Assembly: GCA_021396245.1 (NCBI GenBank)
Contig: WNYE01000005.1
Location: 124,001-188,000, forward strand
Direction: 5' to 3'
Origin: Sporothrix humicola
Lineage: Eukaryota; Ascomycota; Sordariomycetes; Ophiostomatales; Ophiostomataceae
DNA: 64,000 nucleotides
Of this stretch, positions 44,770-55,595 are shown one piece after another (position 1 is the first letter of the stretch; each line of letters begins with the position of its first letter). The notes under the pieces are model-generated. The model was given only the letters and a program-made list of their open reading frames with translations. It did not search any database and was not told the DNA's origin. The position numbers were made by a program, and so were the translations under genes.

Positions 44770-45939
44770 ATGGCGTACCTAGACCCAGGCCTTTCATTCA
44801 GAGTTGGTTCTCTGGGTACATTGTCTGATAGAAGCAAGCCGGGCGAGTCTAAAATGTCCGATACAGACGAAACAGAGGATCTGTCGACGGGCATTGCCAC
44901 TCCCCCGGAGACGACTATTGGAACCGAAGACGCACCGAAGAGACAGCCATGTGATGCACCCATAACTGACGGGACTTTTTATCTCCCTCCGCGCAGTTCC
45001 TGGTGGCGGGGTATTGATTCTACGACGGCTCTTTTCACACCCATTTCGACTGCCGGCTTGAGTTTCTCGCCATCTACGCCCAGTCTTCCAGATTACTACC
45101 ACAAGCATCCCGCCATCAAGTCAAATGATCGACCAATGAGCTTTGACGTTGTCATCCACGCGGCACACCGGGTTCACGAAGGCGGAACCCATGCAGTTGT
45201 TGCGGCAGACAATGTCGCCGCCTGGGCCTGGACGCACGAGCCGCCCTACACCAATATTGGAGACATACAGGTAAACGAGCTCCTGGAGGCCATGGAGGCG
45301 GCGGCTCATACCATGCGCTTGGCACGTCGGGTGCTTCTTTACTCTGTGAAGCCGGTGGCCAATCTCGGTCCTCTGTGGGATCCGAAAGTGAAGTCCCAGC
45401 CTGCGTCTGAAACAAAAGTCCCCGACGAGAAGCTGCAGGAGCAGAAGGAAAATTGGTGGCATGTCTCGATGGAGACACAGGACATGCACAACAAGGCTAA
45501 TTCCATTGTGCGTAGCCTCCACAGGACAACAAAATCAGGACGCACCTCGTGGCGCAAGGAAACACAAAAGATTGTCGAGCTCATGGAGAGTGTCCGCGAA
45601 GATGTCGTTGCCGCCAAGAAGACGTGGTCAGACTTTGTGTCTGGCGGGAGCAAGGACGTTGATCTCACGGCCTCGGCCCTGCTGGCCTAGAATACCGTGA
45701 AAAAGTCGGCAGAGGCCTGCCAACAACTCGTGTTCATGGCCGACGCAACTGCCAGTGCAGTGGCCAGCCACCGGTTCTGGCAGTGGGGCACGCGGATAAA
45801 AAACAAGGAGAGCACTCCGCCGGTCGATGCCGGAAACTACCTGCGGGTCAGGATGGAGGCCAAGGAGTCTCTGGACAAGGCCAAAGTCACCGTGGCACAG
45901 GCTCTTGTGGCTGCCGGGGCCACAAAAGACTACAAATGA
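44770..45939 (+). CDS. Uncharacterised protein with an in-frame TAG at codon 307
   Basis: The frame from the ATG at 44770 runs 306 codons to TAG (45688-45690) and then stays open in the same phase for another 82 codons to TGA at 45937-45939. The part after TAG (AEACQQLVFMADATASAVAS, FWQWGTRIKN) has the same Ala-rich helical character and codon use, so it looks like the true end of the protein. A possible 54-base in-frame intron (45637-45690: GTGTCT donor, CTCAC branch, CCTAG acceptor) would remove the stop and give 371 residues. The rest shows a disordered Thr/Ser-rich N-terminus, then helical segments with NNVAAW-like (ADNVAAWAW) and NELLEAMEAAAHTMRLARRV. No family is recognised. It may be one protein, two isoforms or a mutated allele. 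Confidence 0.6.
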
Positions 45940-46122
45940 TGGACGTGCAATGTGCTTGGTGGGAAAGGTACTGAAGGCCATTGGGATAGAGAAATCTGGG
46001 ACATATTGGGGATGATGCAAGCTTGTGTGGTATTATGTTCCAATATGATGCTATTATGTACAGGTATGTAGGACGCAATGAAAAATATTAATGCAACTTT
46101 GATGCCGGCCCGCTGTCCTCAC

Positions 46123-47112
46123 TTAAAACAGGGCAACTCCAAGAGCCATGGACAGCACGACGGCCACAGCGATGGCACCGCTTCCCGGCGACATACGTGG
46201 CATGGCAGCTGATTTTGTCGACTTGAGGGTCTCCGACGGCAGCGATGCACCGTGCATATCCTTGACCGTGAGTGACGGCGCGCACCCGACGTGGGCAATG
46301 GGCAGGACGGGGCACGAGCCCATGAAGCGCGGCGTGTCATTGATGATCTTGGCCGCGGAGGCGTTGACCGCAGCACCGCCGCAAATCAAGCCCGCAGCAG
46401 GGCCTGGGTCCGAGGCAGCAATGGACAGGGCCGTGTCGTTGGCGACCACGGCACAACCCGGCCTTTCGGTAATAGATCCGCTGCACGAGCCCTCGGCGAT
46501 ACCAGACACTTGGAACTCGTGGAGGTACGGCACCTGATTGCACGACTCGCCGCTCGTGTTCTCGACCAGATCAATGGTGCGTCCGCCGCCGTGCACCGTG
46601 GCAAAGATGAAGGCGCCGCTGTCGGTGACGTTGTTGTCGTAGCTGAAGTCGGTGGCGTTGTCCGGGGCGCGGCCGGTGCGGACGCTCCACGAAAAGTGCC
46701 ACTCGCCCTCCTGGTAGTCGAGGCACTCCCAAAAGGCGTAGACGAACAGAGGGTCCGCGACGGTGGCGGAGTCGGTCAGGTTGACCTTGGAGAGGTCTAC
46801 CGTGAAGTTGCGGGTGTCAGCGTAGACGGGGCATTCACCCTCAAATGGGTAGCTGCCGCCGTACTTGGCAATCGCAAAGTCAATGCGCGGGTTAAGCCAT
46901 GCGGCGTACTGCGGGTTCGAGATGGAAAAGACAATAGGCATACGGCCAAACGTGTTGTAGGCCTCGCTGCGCGGGTACGTGAGCGTGATGTTGACGGGCT
47001 GAGCGGGCGAGACGGCCTGGACAGTGCGGTTGCTGAGACTGGCCTGAGCAGTGCCAGCCAGGCTGACAAGGCCCGCAAACAGAGCCGCTGGTGATGTTAA
47101 TGAAAGACGCAT
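46123..47112 (-). CDS. DUF7136-like GPI-anchored surface protein
   Basis: 329 residues. Signal peptide about 1-25 (ALFAGLVSLAGTAQA). The ectodomain begins NITLTYPRSEAYNTFGRMPI with FSISNPQYAAWLNP, the pattern I associate with fungal DUF7136 proteins. It continues with WECLDYQEGEWHFSWSVRTG and several NxT/S sites and Cys pairs (GESCNQV, GSCSGS, GSCPVLPIAHVGC). The C-terminus has a Ser/Gly spacer and a hydrophobic end (AIAVAVVLSMALGVALF) without a cytosolic tail, indicating a GPI anchor. The function of the family is unknown; a wall or plasma-membrane location is inferred. Upstream codons in the same frame are leader-like; the signal peptide fixes the ATG at 47112. Confidence 0.85.
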   Translation of the reverse strand: MRLSLTSPAALFAGLVSLAGTAQASLSNRTVQAVSPAQPVNITLTYPRSEAYNTFGRMPIVFSISNPQYAAWLNPRIDFAIAKYGGSYPFEGECPVYADTRNFTVDLSKVNLTDSATVADPLFVYAFWECLDYQEGEWHFSWSVRTGRAPDNATDFSYDNNVTDSGAFIFATVHGGGRTIDLVENTSGESCNQVPYLHEFQVSGIAEGSCSGSITERPGCAVVANDTALSIAASDPGPAAGLICGGAAVNASAAKIINDTPRFMGSCPVLPIAHVGCAPSLTVKDMHGASLPSETLKSTKSAAMPRMSPGSGAIAVAVVLSMALGVALF

Positions 47113-48009
47113 TGTCACTGTTGTTGTCGTCGATGTGGTTGTCGAGAGGTGTGACGAAAAAACAACAATGGTGTGTAAAAAATAAATAAAGTGTGGCTTG
47201 CATCTGGGGAATCGACATTTGTATTTAAAGGGGAAGGGGGGACGGGACGGAAGAGGCTTTGACGCGCCAAGAACAGATCTTGGCGAAGGAAGGGCTGTGA
47301 AATTGGAGCCAAGTCTTTCCAATGTTTAAGGCAGGTGATGTTAGTAGTTGGTTGTTTGGAACCGGCAAAACGGTTGTGGGTTTGGCCGGCGGTTTAAGTT
47401 GTGAGTTTGTAAATTCGGTGAAAAGAGCCCAGAGAAAGAATTCGGAATGCTCGATATTTTTCGACCCGTGCCGGTCTGCCGTGGGTTGTTGAACAAAAGC
47501 ATGACTCCCTGTATGAGTTTTTGCCCGATCGATGCTGCGCCGCAGAGCCCCAAATCTTGAACTGTCAGGGGTCCAGAACAGTGTTTTAACCTTAAGCGTG
47601 GTAGCTTGCAGTGTTGAGATGCCAAGACAAATCAAGTCGGGGAAATAAGATTAGGCTTGTCGGGCGTCGGAAAACCTGCAGTAGCACTCGCTGTGAGAAG
47701 ATCGAAAAATTTGTAATAGACCGGAGGAAGAAGAGACAGTCTCCGAGTGTAGCATTGAAAAGGCAGCCAAAAGATCGTGAATGAAAATGAATGTTCATGT
47801 CTATTCCGCACAGCTTAAAAATAGGTATCTCCCAGAAAATGATAAATAAAGAAAATGAGAAAATAAAAAATAATGCAAACAAACTTGAGGAGGTCACCAA
47901 CGAACTCGACTCTTCAACCAAACAATAATGTCGTCAATGCATGCAAATGAATATCCAGAAAATGATAAATGAGAAGAAAACAAAAGCAAAAAGAAGGAGA
48001 ATGCAGCGC
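47113..48009. other. Intergenic region, nothing recognised
   Basis: 897 bases between two minus-strand genes: promoter of the DUF7136-like gene (TATTTAAA at about 47221-47228) and 3' flank of the purine permease, which is A-rich from about 47820 to 48000. Confidence 0.5.
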
Positions 48010-49815
48010 TTATGCAGTCTTCTCGCCGGTTTTGGGCACATCGTGGCTGCCAGAGGCAGAGCCGGAGCCGTGACCGTGGCCGTGCATGCCCATGACAACA
48101 ACCTCGGGCTCGGGCATGTCGGCGGGGATGTCGCTCTCGTTGATGTCGTCAATCTCCTCGGGGAGAGTGAGGTTGAGAATCATGCAGACGAGGGCGGTGA
48201 CGGCGAAGCCGGTCTCCAGAACCAGGACAATGGCGTCGAGGAAGGAGGCGAGCGACTTGTTGTTGCCGGCATAGGTGAAGACGTACGAGAACCAGGTGGG
48301 GACGAGGGTGGCGCCGTAGCCGAGAGCTAGGCCGGCCGTTAGGATGAAGCGGTTGCGGCGGTTGAAGGGCACGCCGCGGGTGATAATGGCGATACCAGAG
48401 ACGGCGACGGAGCAGAAGAGGAAAGTGGTCATACCGCCAATGACGGAGCTGGGGATGGCGACGAGTGCGGCAGCGAACTTGGAGAAGACGCCCATGATGA
48501 TGAGGAAGGCACAGCAGCAGTAGCCGGCCTTGCGGTTGGCGCAGCGGGTCAGGGCAATGACACCGTTGTTCTGGGCGAACGTGGTCATGGGAGTCATGGT
48601 CATGAGCGCAGCGAGCACGCCGTTGACACCGTCAGCCAGCACACCGCCCTGGATGCGGCTCTCGTAGATGGGACCGGAGACCTCGATGCGCGAAACATCG
48701 CACGAGGCAGTGATGTCGCCAATGGCCTCGCAGGCGCAGATGATGAAGACGGCGAGCATGGGCAGGACGAGCGGGGCGTAGATCTGGAGCTTGAAGGTGT
48801 GGACCCAGACGAACGAGGCAACAGGTGCGGCGTCGACGCCGGAGCGGTCAAAGTAGCCACAGGCAGCGGCGATGATGCAGCCAACAAGCAGACCCCAGAC
48901 GACGGAGGTGGACTTCATGATGGGCGAACCGAAACGCTCACAGAGGATGATGCTGACAAAGACGGAGAAACCGAGGCCGATGAACTCGGCGCTGCCCCAA
49001 GGAAGGGCGTGGGGGGCAGTGATGTCCGGGCACAGCTTGTAAAAGTCAATGGGGTCGGCAGCGCTGCAGAGACCCGAGCCGCCGGCCCAGTTCTGGAAAG
49101 CAGACTGGATCAGAGAGACACCAATAAGCATGACAGTAGGGCCGGTGACTATCGGAGGGAAAATGCGGAGCATAATCTTGGACGGGATGAAAGAAATGAG
49201 GATTTCAATCAGAGCACAGATAGCGGCAGTACCGAGAATGGCGCCGTAACCGTCGGGGCAAGGGAGAGGAGAGCCGTCCTCGGCAGACGGGCAGAAACCG
49301 TTGGCGTACATCTGCTTGAAAGCACCCTCGGCAACGGGGATGATGGAGAAGGAAATACCGACGACTGAGATCAGACCGGTGCCCAGGTAGTAGGGGGTGC
49401 CGCGGATCTTGAAGCGGGTGATCTGAATGAGCGAGAGCATGCCAGAAACGATGAGGGCGGAGGAGACGAGGTATTGCTGCTGCTCCCCGATCAGGTTGCC
49501 GCCGCCGGCGCCGGACATGATGAGAGGAGGCGTGATGATACCTGCCAGCATGGACAGGGCGTGCTGCAGGCCGAGCAGGATGGCGAGGACGACGGGCATG
49601 TGGTCGTGGAGGCCGAAGAAAGGCGAGGCGAGTTTCGAGGACTTCATGAAAGGCAGGTTGGGGCGGAAGAGGAAGCCATAGTCGTAGTCGCCGAAGAGGC
49701 CCTCGCGGGTGAACAGACTGTGCTTGACACTGCGGCCGGCGCTGGAGATTTTGGCACCAAAGCCCTTGCGCTCCGTGGTGGGCACGATCTGGGACGGGCC
49801 CTGATCTTCATCCAT
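48010..49815 (-). CDS. Purine (uric acid/xanthine) permease, NAT/NCS2 family, UapA-like
   Basis: Proton-coupled uptake of uric acid and xanthine across the plasma membrane. 601 residues with a central block of about 14 hydrophobic segments. NAT family marks: QH motif in LGLQHALSMLAG (TM1), ACEAIGDITASCDVSRIEV (TM8 Glu), and the signature QNNGVIALTR after TM9, which fits the QNxGxxxxT[RK] consensus. The N-terminal cytosolic tail contains DYDYGFLFRPNLPF, close to the trafficking region of fungal UapA-type carriers. The C-terminal tail is acidic, then Gly/His-rich (MGMHGHGHGSGSASGSH). The frame is open 102 codons upstream, but the TATA box (TATATAA, minus strand, about 50129-50135) lies right there, so the MDEDQG start at 49815 is preferred. 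In Aspergillus such genes are induced by uric acid and repressed by ammonium. Confidence 0.94.
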   Translation of the reverse strand: MDEDQGPSQIVPTTERKGFGAKISSAGRSVKHSLFTREGLFGDYDYGFLFRPNLPFMKSSKLASPFFGLHDHMPVVLAILLGLQHALSMLAGIITPPLIMSGAGGGNLIGEQQQYLVSSALIVSGMLSLIQITRFKIRGTPYYLGTGLISVVGISFSIIPVAEGAFKQMYANGFCPSAEDGSPLPCPDGYGAILGTAAICALIEILISFIPSKIMLRIFPPIVTGPTVMLIGVSLIQSAFQNWAGGSGLCSAADPIDFYKLCPDITAPHALPWGSAEFIGLGFSVFVSIILCERFGSPIMKSTSVVWGLLVGCIIAAACGYFDRSGVDAAPVASFVWVHTFKLQIYAPLVLPMLAVFIICACEAIGDITASCDVSRIEVSGPIYESRIQGGVLADGVNGVLAALMTMTPMTTFAQNNGVIALTRCANRKAGYCCCAFLIIMGVFSKFAAALVAIPSSVIGGMTTFLFCSVAVSGIAIITRGVPFNRRNRFILTAGLALGYGATLVPTWFSYVFTYAGNNKSLASFLDAIVLVLETGFAVTALVCMILNLTLPEEIDDINESDIPADMPEPEVVVMGMHGHGHGSGSASGSHDVPKTGEKTA

Positions 49816-50128
49816 TTTGAGGATTTGTTGAGGTTGTGTTTCTAAGTGGTGGTGAGGGAGACAGACAGGAGGAAGAAATGTTGAAGGGAAGAATTGAGAA
49901 CGAGGAAAGAAGAGGGGATGAAGGTTGTGTTGAGGTGACACTGAAGGAAGGAGAGAACAAGTCGAAATGGAAGGACCGAGTGAGATGACCCAATTAGGAA
50001 ATAGAGGGTGTGGTCGAAATTTTGAGGAAAGACCGATGCCGGTCGATGAGGAAGGGTCGATGATGTCGAAGAGGGATGCTCCTTCCAATTCTTCAGACCA
50101 AAACCGGGACGGGGGGACCACGAGGAAG

Positions 50129-50135
50129 TTATATA
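50129..50135 (-). promoter_or_regulatory. TATA box of the purine permease gene
   Basis: TATATAA on the minus strand, ~310 bp upstream of the permease ATG, followed by a pyrimidine-rich leader on that strand (49830-49990). It sets the likely start of transcription downstream of the longer open frame's beginning. Confidence 0.5.
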
Positions 50136-53100
50136 CGTGGATGGCGATGGAGATGCAATGGATTAAATGGACATGGATGCTCCTCTTCTGTCACTGCTGT
50201 CATTGTGGTCACCTCTTGTCTCTGTGGGCTCGTTTTTCGGGTGTGCTCGACTTCCCTCTTTGATCTGCCAAGAAGACAAGTGGGCCAAGGATTTTGATTT
50301 TCACGAGCGTGTGTCATTATCACCAGCAAACCACAGCGCAGGGAAAGAGCAAAAGCACGCCAAAAGGAAAGAGGGAAAGAGCTAAAACCGTGCGGGGCGT
50401 TTTGGGCCAGGCCCTGGTCCTTTGGCGCGGGCGATGTTAGGAAAGAAAGAACGAGAGAAAGAGCAAAGAACTGAGGACTGACGGCGGCAGGCGCTGCCCT
50501 GGCGTAGCGGTCGTACCTGCCACGCACATGCCGCAAAGGAGCCAACGGGGCCCCACATTAAAAGAGTGGACGACAAGAAGAGGGTGCGAGATGGCTTGTC
50601 AATCGGACTCGACACAATTACACATACAAACGACTGAGCGAAAACTGCTAGCGCGGATACGAAAAAGGACGAAAAGCCCAAGGAAAAAGCAAAGAAAAAG
50701 ACTGGCCCAGCCGAGCCAGCCTCGTGAGGGAGGGCAGATAGAAGGCAAGAAAGAGAGAGCTTTTCAAGGGATAATTGAATCCTTCAAAGAAGAAAAAAAG
50801 AAAAGAAGAAGCAATTCGGAGACCGCCTTCTCCCTGGTGCAAACTGATTTCTCTACAGGAAAAGAGCTTGGTGATTTGCAGGGCCAATTCAACGATATTC
50901 AACACCTCCAACCAATACTGAATACACGCCCCCAGCGACCGCTTACCCCACTCGGCCACGCACCATGCGATACACCCTCGGCCCCAGACAAGAAATACTG
51001 TGTTGAGACCAGCAGAAAAACGAGGCCGATCGCCATGCAGACGGCAGGCAAGCGTGGGTGGACTTTTCAGTGGATTTGGGTGGCAATCTGTCCAGTAAAT
51101 GTTGGCGGTGACTGGCAAAGCTGGCACATCGCGACGTTTGAAAGCGACAGGACAAGTGTGTTATTGCGTTAAAATGAGTAGGAAAGTGATATAAATTGAG
51201 CATGATGTATGGCAGAGCATCACGTGTCTAAGTTCACAGGTGTAGATGGGATATACATCTGGATTGTATCTTCTCTTTTTGTTATTCTCCCCTCACTGTT
51301 CATGCACAAACACTTCAATGTGTTTACAATGATTGCGTTTACTGATCTCTACTGGCTGCAATTACTGAACATCACTGAAAAAGATGAGATAAAATGAGAT
51401 GTTATTACAGCGGAGGCTGCCGTCATCCGAATGGCCGTGAGAATGATGGGAGATCAAACATCACGACAAAAGAAACAAATCAACAAAACATCTCATCAGT
51501 AAATCAATAGACCAACGAGCAGAAAAAAATCTTCACTTCACGAGGCTTGGTCCAGACCGAGATAACAATGCAACAGTAACAGTGAGCAGCTTCGGCGTGA
51601 TGAGAAAAAAAAAAACATTCAATAATAGCAGCATTCAATAATGGCAAATCTCTTCACTGCTTTCTTTTTTGGTCCTATCTGCTCACGATGGCGGGCTCCG
51701 TCTTGTCTCTCACGGAAAGTGAGCCGGTGTCTGTGGTAGGAGACAGCCTCATTGTTGACAGCAGCGCACGGAGCACGGCCATGCCGCATGTTCAAGGTGG
51801 TGTGGGCTGTTCTGGGAGAAAAAAAAAAGGAAGCAAAAACATACTGCAAATGGACCTGCCAGTGAATCCTTCGAAAGGCTGTAAGCTTGGACCTCACTTA
51901 GTTCCAGGGTCCAGGTGCCCGTCGCCGGCTGGCAGCGCTGGATTCCGCAGTGTTGTTGGCTCTCGTTTTGCATTCTGTTTGCTTTTTTCTTTTTGGTGGC
52001 ATGCCGTTTTTGGTGCAATTGGAACCATTTGGTGTGTGTGGGGATGGGCCTATCAGCCTCCTTCCCTTCATCTTGTCTTTATCCCGCCTGACTCGATACG
52101 TTCATGTAATAGACAGCTACCCTGGTCGATACCCGCTGGCCACTCATGGAGAAAGACGAGAAGACGGAGAGCGGAGACAGCGTCTCCAAGTGGGCGGACC
52201 CCAAAGAGTGGACGAGCTCGGATCACCCCGGCTTCAGTACTACAGTTGGGTGGGTTTCACTGTTCTACGACGTATGGAGCACCTGTTCTACGGAAAGAGG
52301 ATCAGAGCATGAATCCTTCGACAACGGACGCTGCCGTGTTTATTTTGACGTTGATCATGAGCTCTCATGAGATTTGAGGATGTGAAAATTTTCAAAAAAA
52401 AAAAAGAGAGAAGCGAAAACAACAAAACCACGCATCACTTGTGTTGCATTATTGGTCTCGACCGCTTGGCGCCTTTCTTTGCCCAAGAATTTCCCTGGAA
52501 CATCGAGCTTAATATTTTTCCTATTAGTTTCACACCTTTGCAAGTTTGCCACGCCGGAAACTGGCCGTGATATTGGCAAAAGCGCGAAGCCCTACAGGAG
52601 ACCTTACGAGGCTTCACGATAATAATGAGCCCATGATGAAGAGGCAAATTTTACATTGGACGTTATCTAGATAACAACATGGATAAGGACTGGGTAGCAA
52701 ATAGAAAGTTCCCAGAAGCGAGGGTTGTTGATGATTAGATTCTTGGCGTGGCTGCGGGAAATCCAAAAGAGTCGAAATCCATCGTGGCGTCCAGGCTCAA
52801 AACAGAACTCAGAGCATGGCACTCCGTACTGTAACCGTTTTAAGAATAGGGCAGTACTTTTCTTTCTTCATAGATTTGGTATATAGCAAGACAATTGAAA
52901 GTGATAGGGCTATGTTGTTTCACTGGTGAATTATGGGTTCTATATCTGCTTAGAAATCCTCGTAGATAAAGGCTGTTCGGATAATGACGCCAGCCTATTT
53001 TCCTTCTCAACATCGTGAAAATATCGCCGGTCAACAGTAAAAAATACTCAAAACTTGACTCAATTACGGAGTCAAATACGTGTATGAAAGATGGTCTCTG

Positions 53101-55595
53101 GACCGGTTAACGGGCAGATGGAAGACGGAAGTCGCTCTGGTGTGGGTTTACTGTGGCACTCTCGTTCTATGGGTACTTTGATAGAGAACGAAATTGGCAG
53201 AGATAAGGCGGGAAACAAAAGTCACTTCTCCACAAGGACCGCGGTCCAGTTGCTGATAGAAAACGAAAACGCTCGCCCACAAAAAGTGTCCGAGGCAGCA
53301 ACGAGGGAGAAGAAGGAAGCATTACGGAGCCATGCTTCTGCCCACAAAAAACGGTCCGCCTGATAAGATATGTTGATAAAAGACGGCGTTTCTATATTCG
53401 TACCTGACCCCGAGTACGGGCCTTTTTACACCATTGGTTGGACCCCCGCCCGCCTTTCACGCCTTTTATCAAGATATGGGGGTGGATTTGGTGGTGGACT
53501 TGTCGGAAGTTGGCGTGGGGCCATTTGCGCTTGTCTCTACTTTCTGCTCCATAGATAAGGCTAACGCACCACATCCGGACGCCGCCATTGGCTGGTGGCT
53601 GCCAAGACAGAAGCAACACAAGCAAAACAGACTGTTAGTCGTTAGTCCCCACAGTTTTTATGTGTTGCCGACGTCTCCTCTTTTGCTCGTCGTCCTGCCG
53701 TCTTCTCCCATGTGCTTGTTCCTGTCGTTTTTGTTCGATTCGTGCCCTGTCTTGTTTGTCGCTCCTCGAAAGATCGTGACACCGTTTTTCTGTCGTAGCC
53801 ATCATTCCAGCGGGCCAAACAGCTATGACCCAAAGAGACCGGGCACCGTCTTGGCTCCTCTTTTATTCTATGGGAAGCCTGCCTCGGCCGATAAGGCGGG
53901 TTTTGCGGGATGCGGGATGACGGATAAGGCGACGACGGACACGGATAACGGATAACGGATATTGAATATGGAGATGGCTGAGCTTTGACATGGCTTAGAA
54001 CGGTAATGGTTTCGATATCAACCTCGTTTTGAAGCCACCGTCGAGCATTTTGTCTGGCCCGTCTCCGTCTGATATCACCTTGTCCTTTTCGCTATCGCTG
54101 CCACACTTTTTTGTTTCTTTTGTCGTTCCTTCGAATCTCTGCCCCTGTCATCGCCCACGCACCGTCCACTCACCGTCGTCCCCAGGATTCCCGATGCCCA
54201 ACTTTGAACCAGCCCGCACATCCCTTCCTAAAAAAATCACACCAAGAAGCTTCCAAACCACGTTGTTTCGTCGCAGCAGCTTATCCAGCCCTTCCTTACA
54301 TTTTTGGTGGAGGCGGCCAACCCCGTCAGTTTGGACGCGCGAGCTGCCGGCGTCCGCCTCTCTCCACGACCAGGGCCCCTGCGTAGTCGTACATGGTCGT
54401 GCGTAGTCTCGATATAGCCCGGCGTAGCTCGATGTAGCTGCGTCTGGCTGCGTCGGATCTGCAAAAGGTGTGTTGATAAAGTCCCAGAGGAGGGCGTGTG
54501 CAGATGTACTACTAAGTACGTCCGTACGCCCAGATGGGCTCCTTTTTGGGGGTAGCCCCTCTTTCTGCCTTCTTTCTTCCCGTCTCCAACCCTTCTTCTA
54601 CGCCAGTACAATGCTCTTTGAGTGCAATGTGTCCGAACAGAACGAATATGGCGCGTGGTCGCGTGCTGGATGATTAATGCAGACGAGGCTATTCCCGCAT
54701 TGCAATCTGCACCAAAGCATCAACAAAGGAAGGATGCAACCCTGAAGTGATTCCAGGGTAATCTATCATATGACTATTGGGCCCGAATGGACTCTTTTTT
54801 ATTGTTTGTTTGAGGCTTTTCGATACTAAACATTTATCAATTTTCATGATTGTGAGAATCACGCCGTGCTTAATGAGACCTCGGAGCCATAATTCGTTTC
54901 ATCAAACTATCGTATCACCACAACAACGAGTAAAATGCGTGAGTAATATTGACAAACAAGATTTCACAATGGATACACTGTCTTCACAAAAGCAAATATT
55001 GACTTTGTCACGATCTCCTTCAAGCCACTCGGCATATTTACGGAGCGGGATATTCACCATCGCCACAACAGTCCGATTCCCCAAAACTATTGACTGCCGG
55101 CAGATGTCGAAGCGAGAGTCGGAGATGAGACATGAGAATCTCGACTTTAGGTTGAGTAACATCGCAATCGTCGTCTCCGACCGACGGTCAGCGCGACCCG
55201 GCGTCACCCTTGGGGCCATCGGACATCGGCCACATGCACGAGAAATGCACGTCTCCCGGTGAGACCCTGAAAGAACCCTGGAAAATCCCGACGGAAACTC
55301 GCAAAGATCTAGACCGTGCATCGGGGAGAGCGTCCCCTGAAAAAGGAAAGGGGGGAAGAGGAAAAAAAAATACGCCAATCCAATAGTATTGATCTCGCAA
55401 TCTTATCAAGATATCAAGATGCACAGAGATAAGATATGGTTGCATAGGAGTGAAGAGATATGCCGTCATTTGTCAATCAGAATTTTCACAGATTGTCTTG
55501 CGTGTGATTTTATCGAAATAGAGTAAAAATAATAGGAATAATAAAAAGGTTGCTTATAAGTTTAAAGTTGAATCTGGGTGGTATATGGACCATAG
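50136..55595. other. Gene-poor 5.5 kb region
   Basis: No intact gene is recognised. Open frames at 50528-51172 (plus), 51688-52377 (plus) and 54902-55378 (minus) are long enough to notice but have no motif, domain or splice support. A short ATG frame at 52146-52370 begins with an acidic stretch (MEKDEKTESGDSVSKWADPK) in plausible context and could be a gene fragment. A GATAAGG cluster lies at 53.2-53.96 kb. From about 54.65 kb base composition becomes AT-richer and stays so through the gene remnants downstream. Confidence 0.45.
53202..53957 (+). promoter_or_regulatory. Cluster of GATA-factor-like sites
   Basis: GATAAGG at 53202, 53554, 53890 and 53923, GATAAG at 53362, GATAAA at 53374 and GATAACG at 53944 and 53951, all on the plus strand. 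HGATAR is the binding core of fungal GATA factors such as AreA and SreA. No adjacent intact gene is identified that the cluster would control. Confidence 0.3.

Noticed and set aside
49816..50121. 102-codon N-terminal extension of the purine permease
   Set aside because: It overlaps the TATA box region and reads as pyrimidine-rich leader (Ser/Pro/Phe/His-rich); family proteins start at the downstream ATG.
50528..51172. 214-codon plus-strand frame
   Set aside because: Composition is a mixture of basic and random residues, no motif, no conserved start and no splice structure. Treated as chance.
54902..55378. 158-codon minus-strand frame
   Set aside because: Considered as another gene remnant, but no family feature was recognised and no start or splice signals support it.
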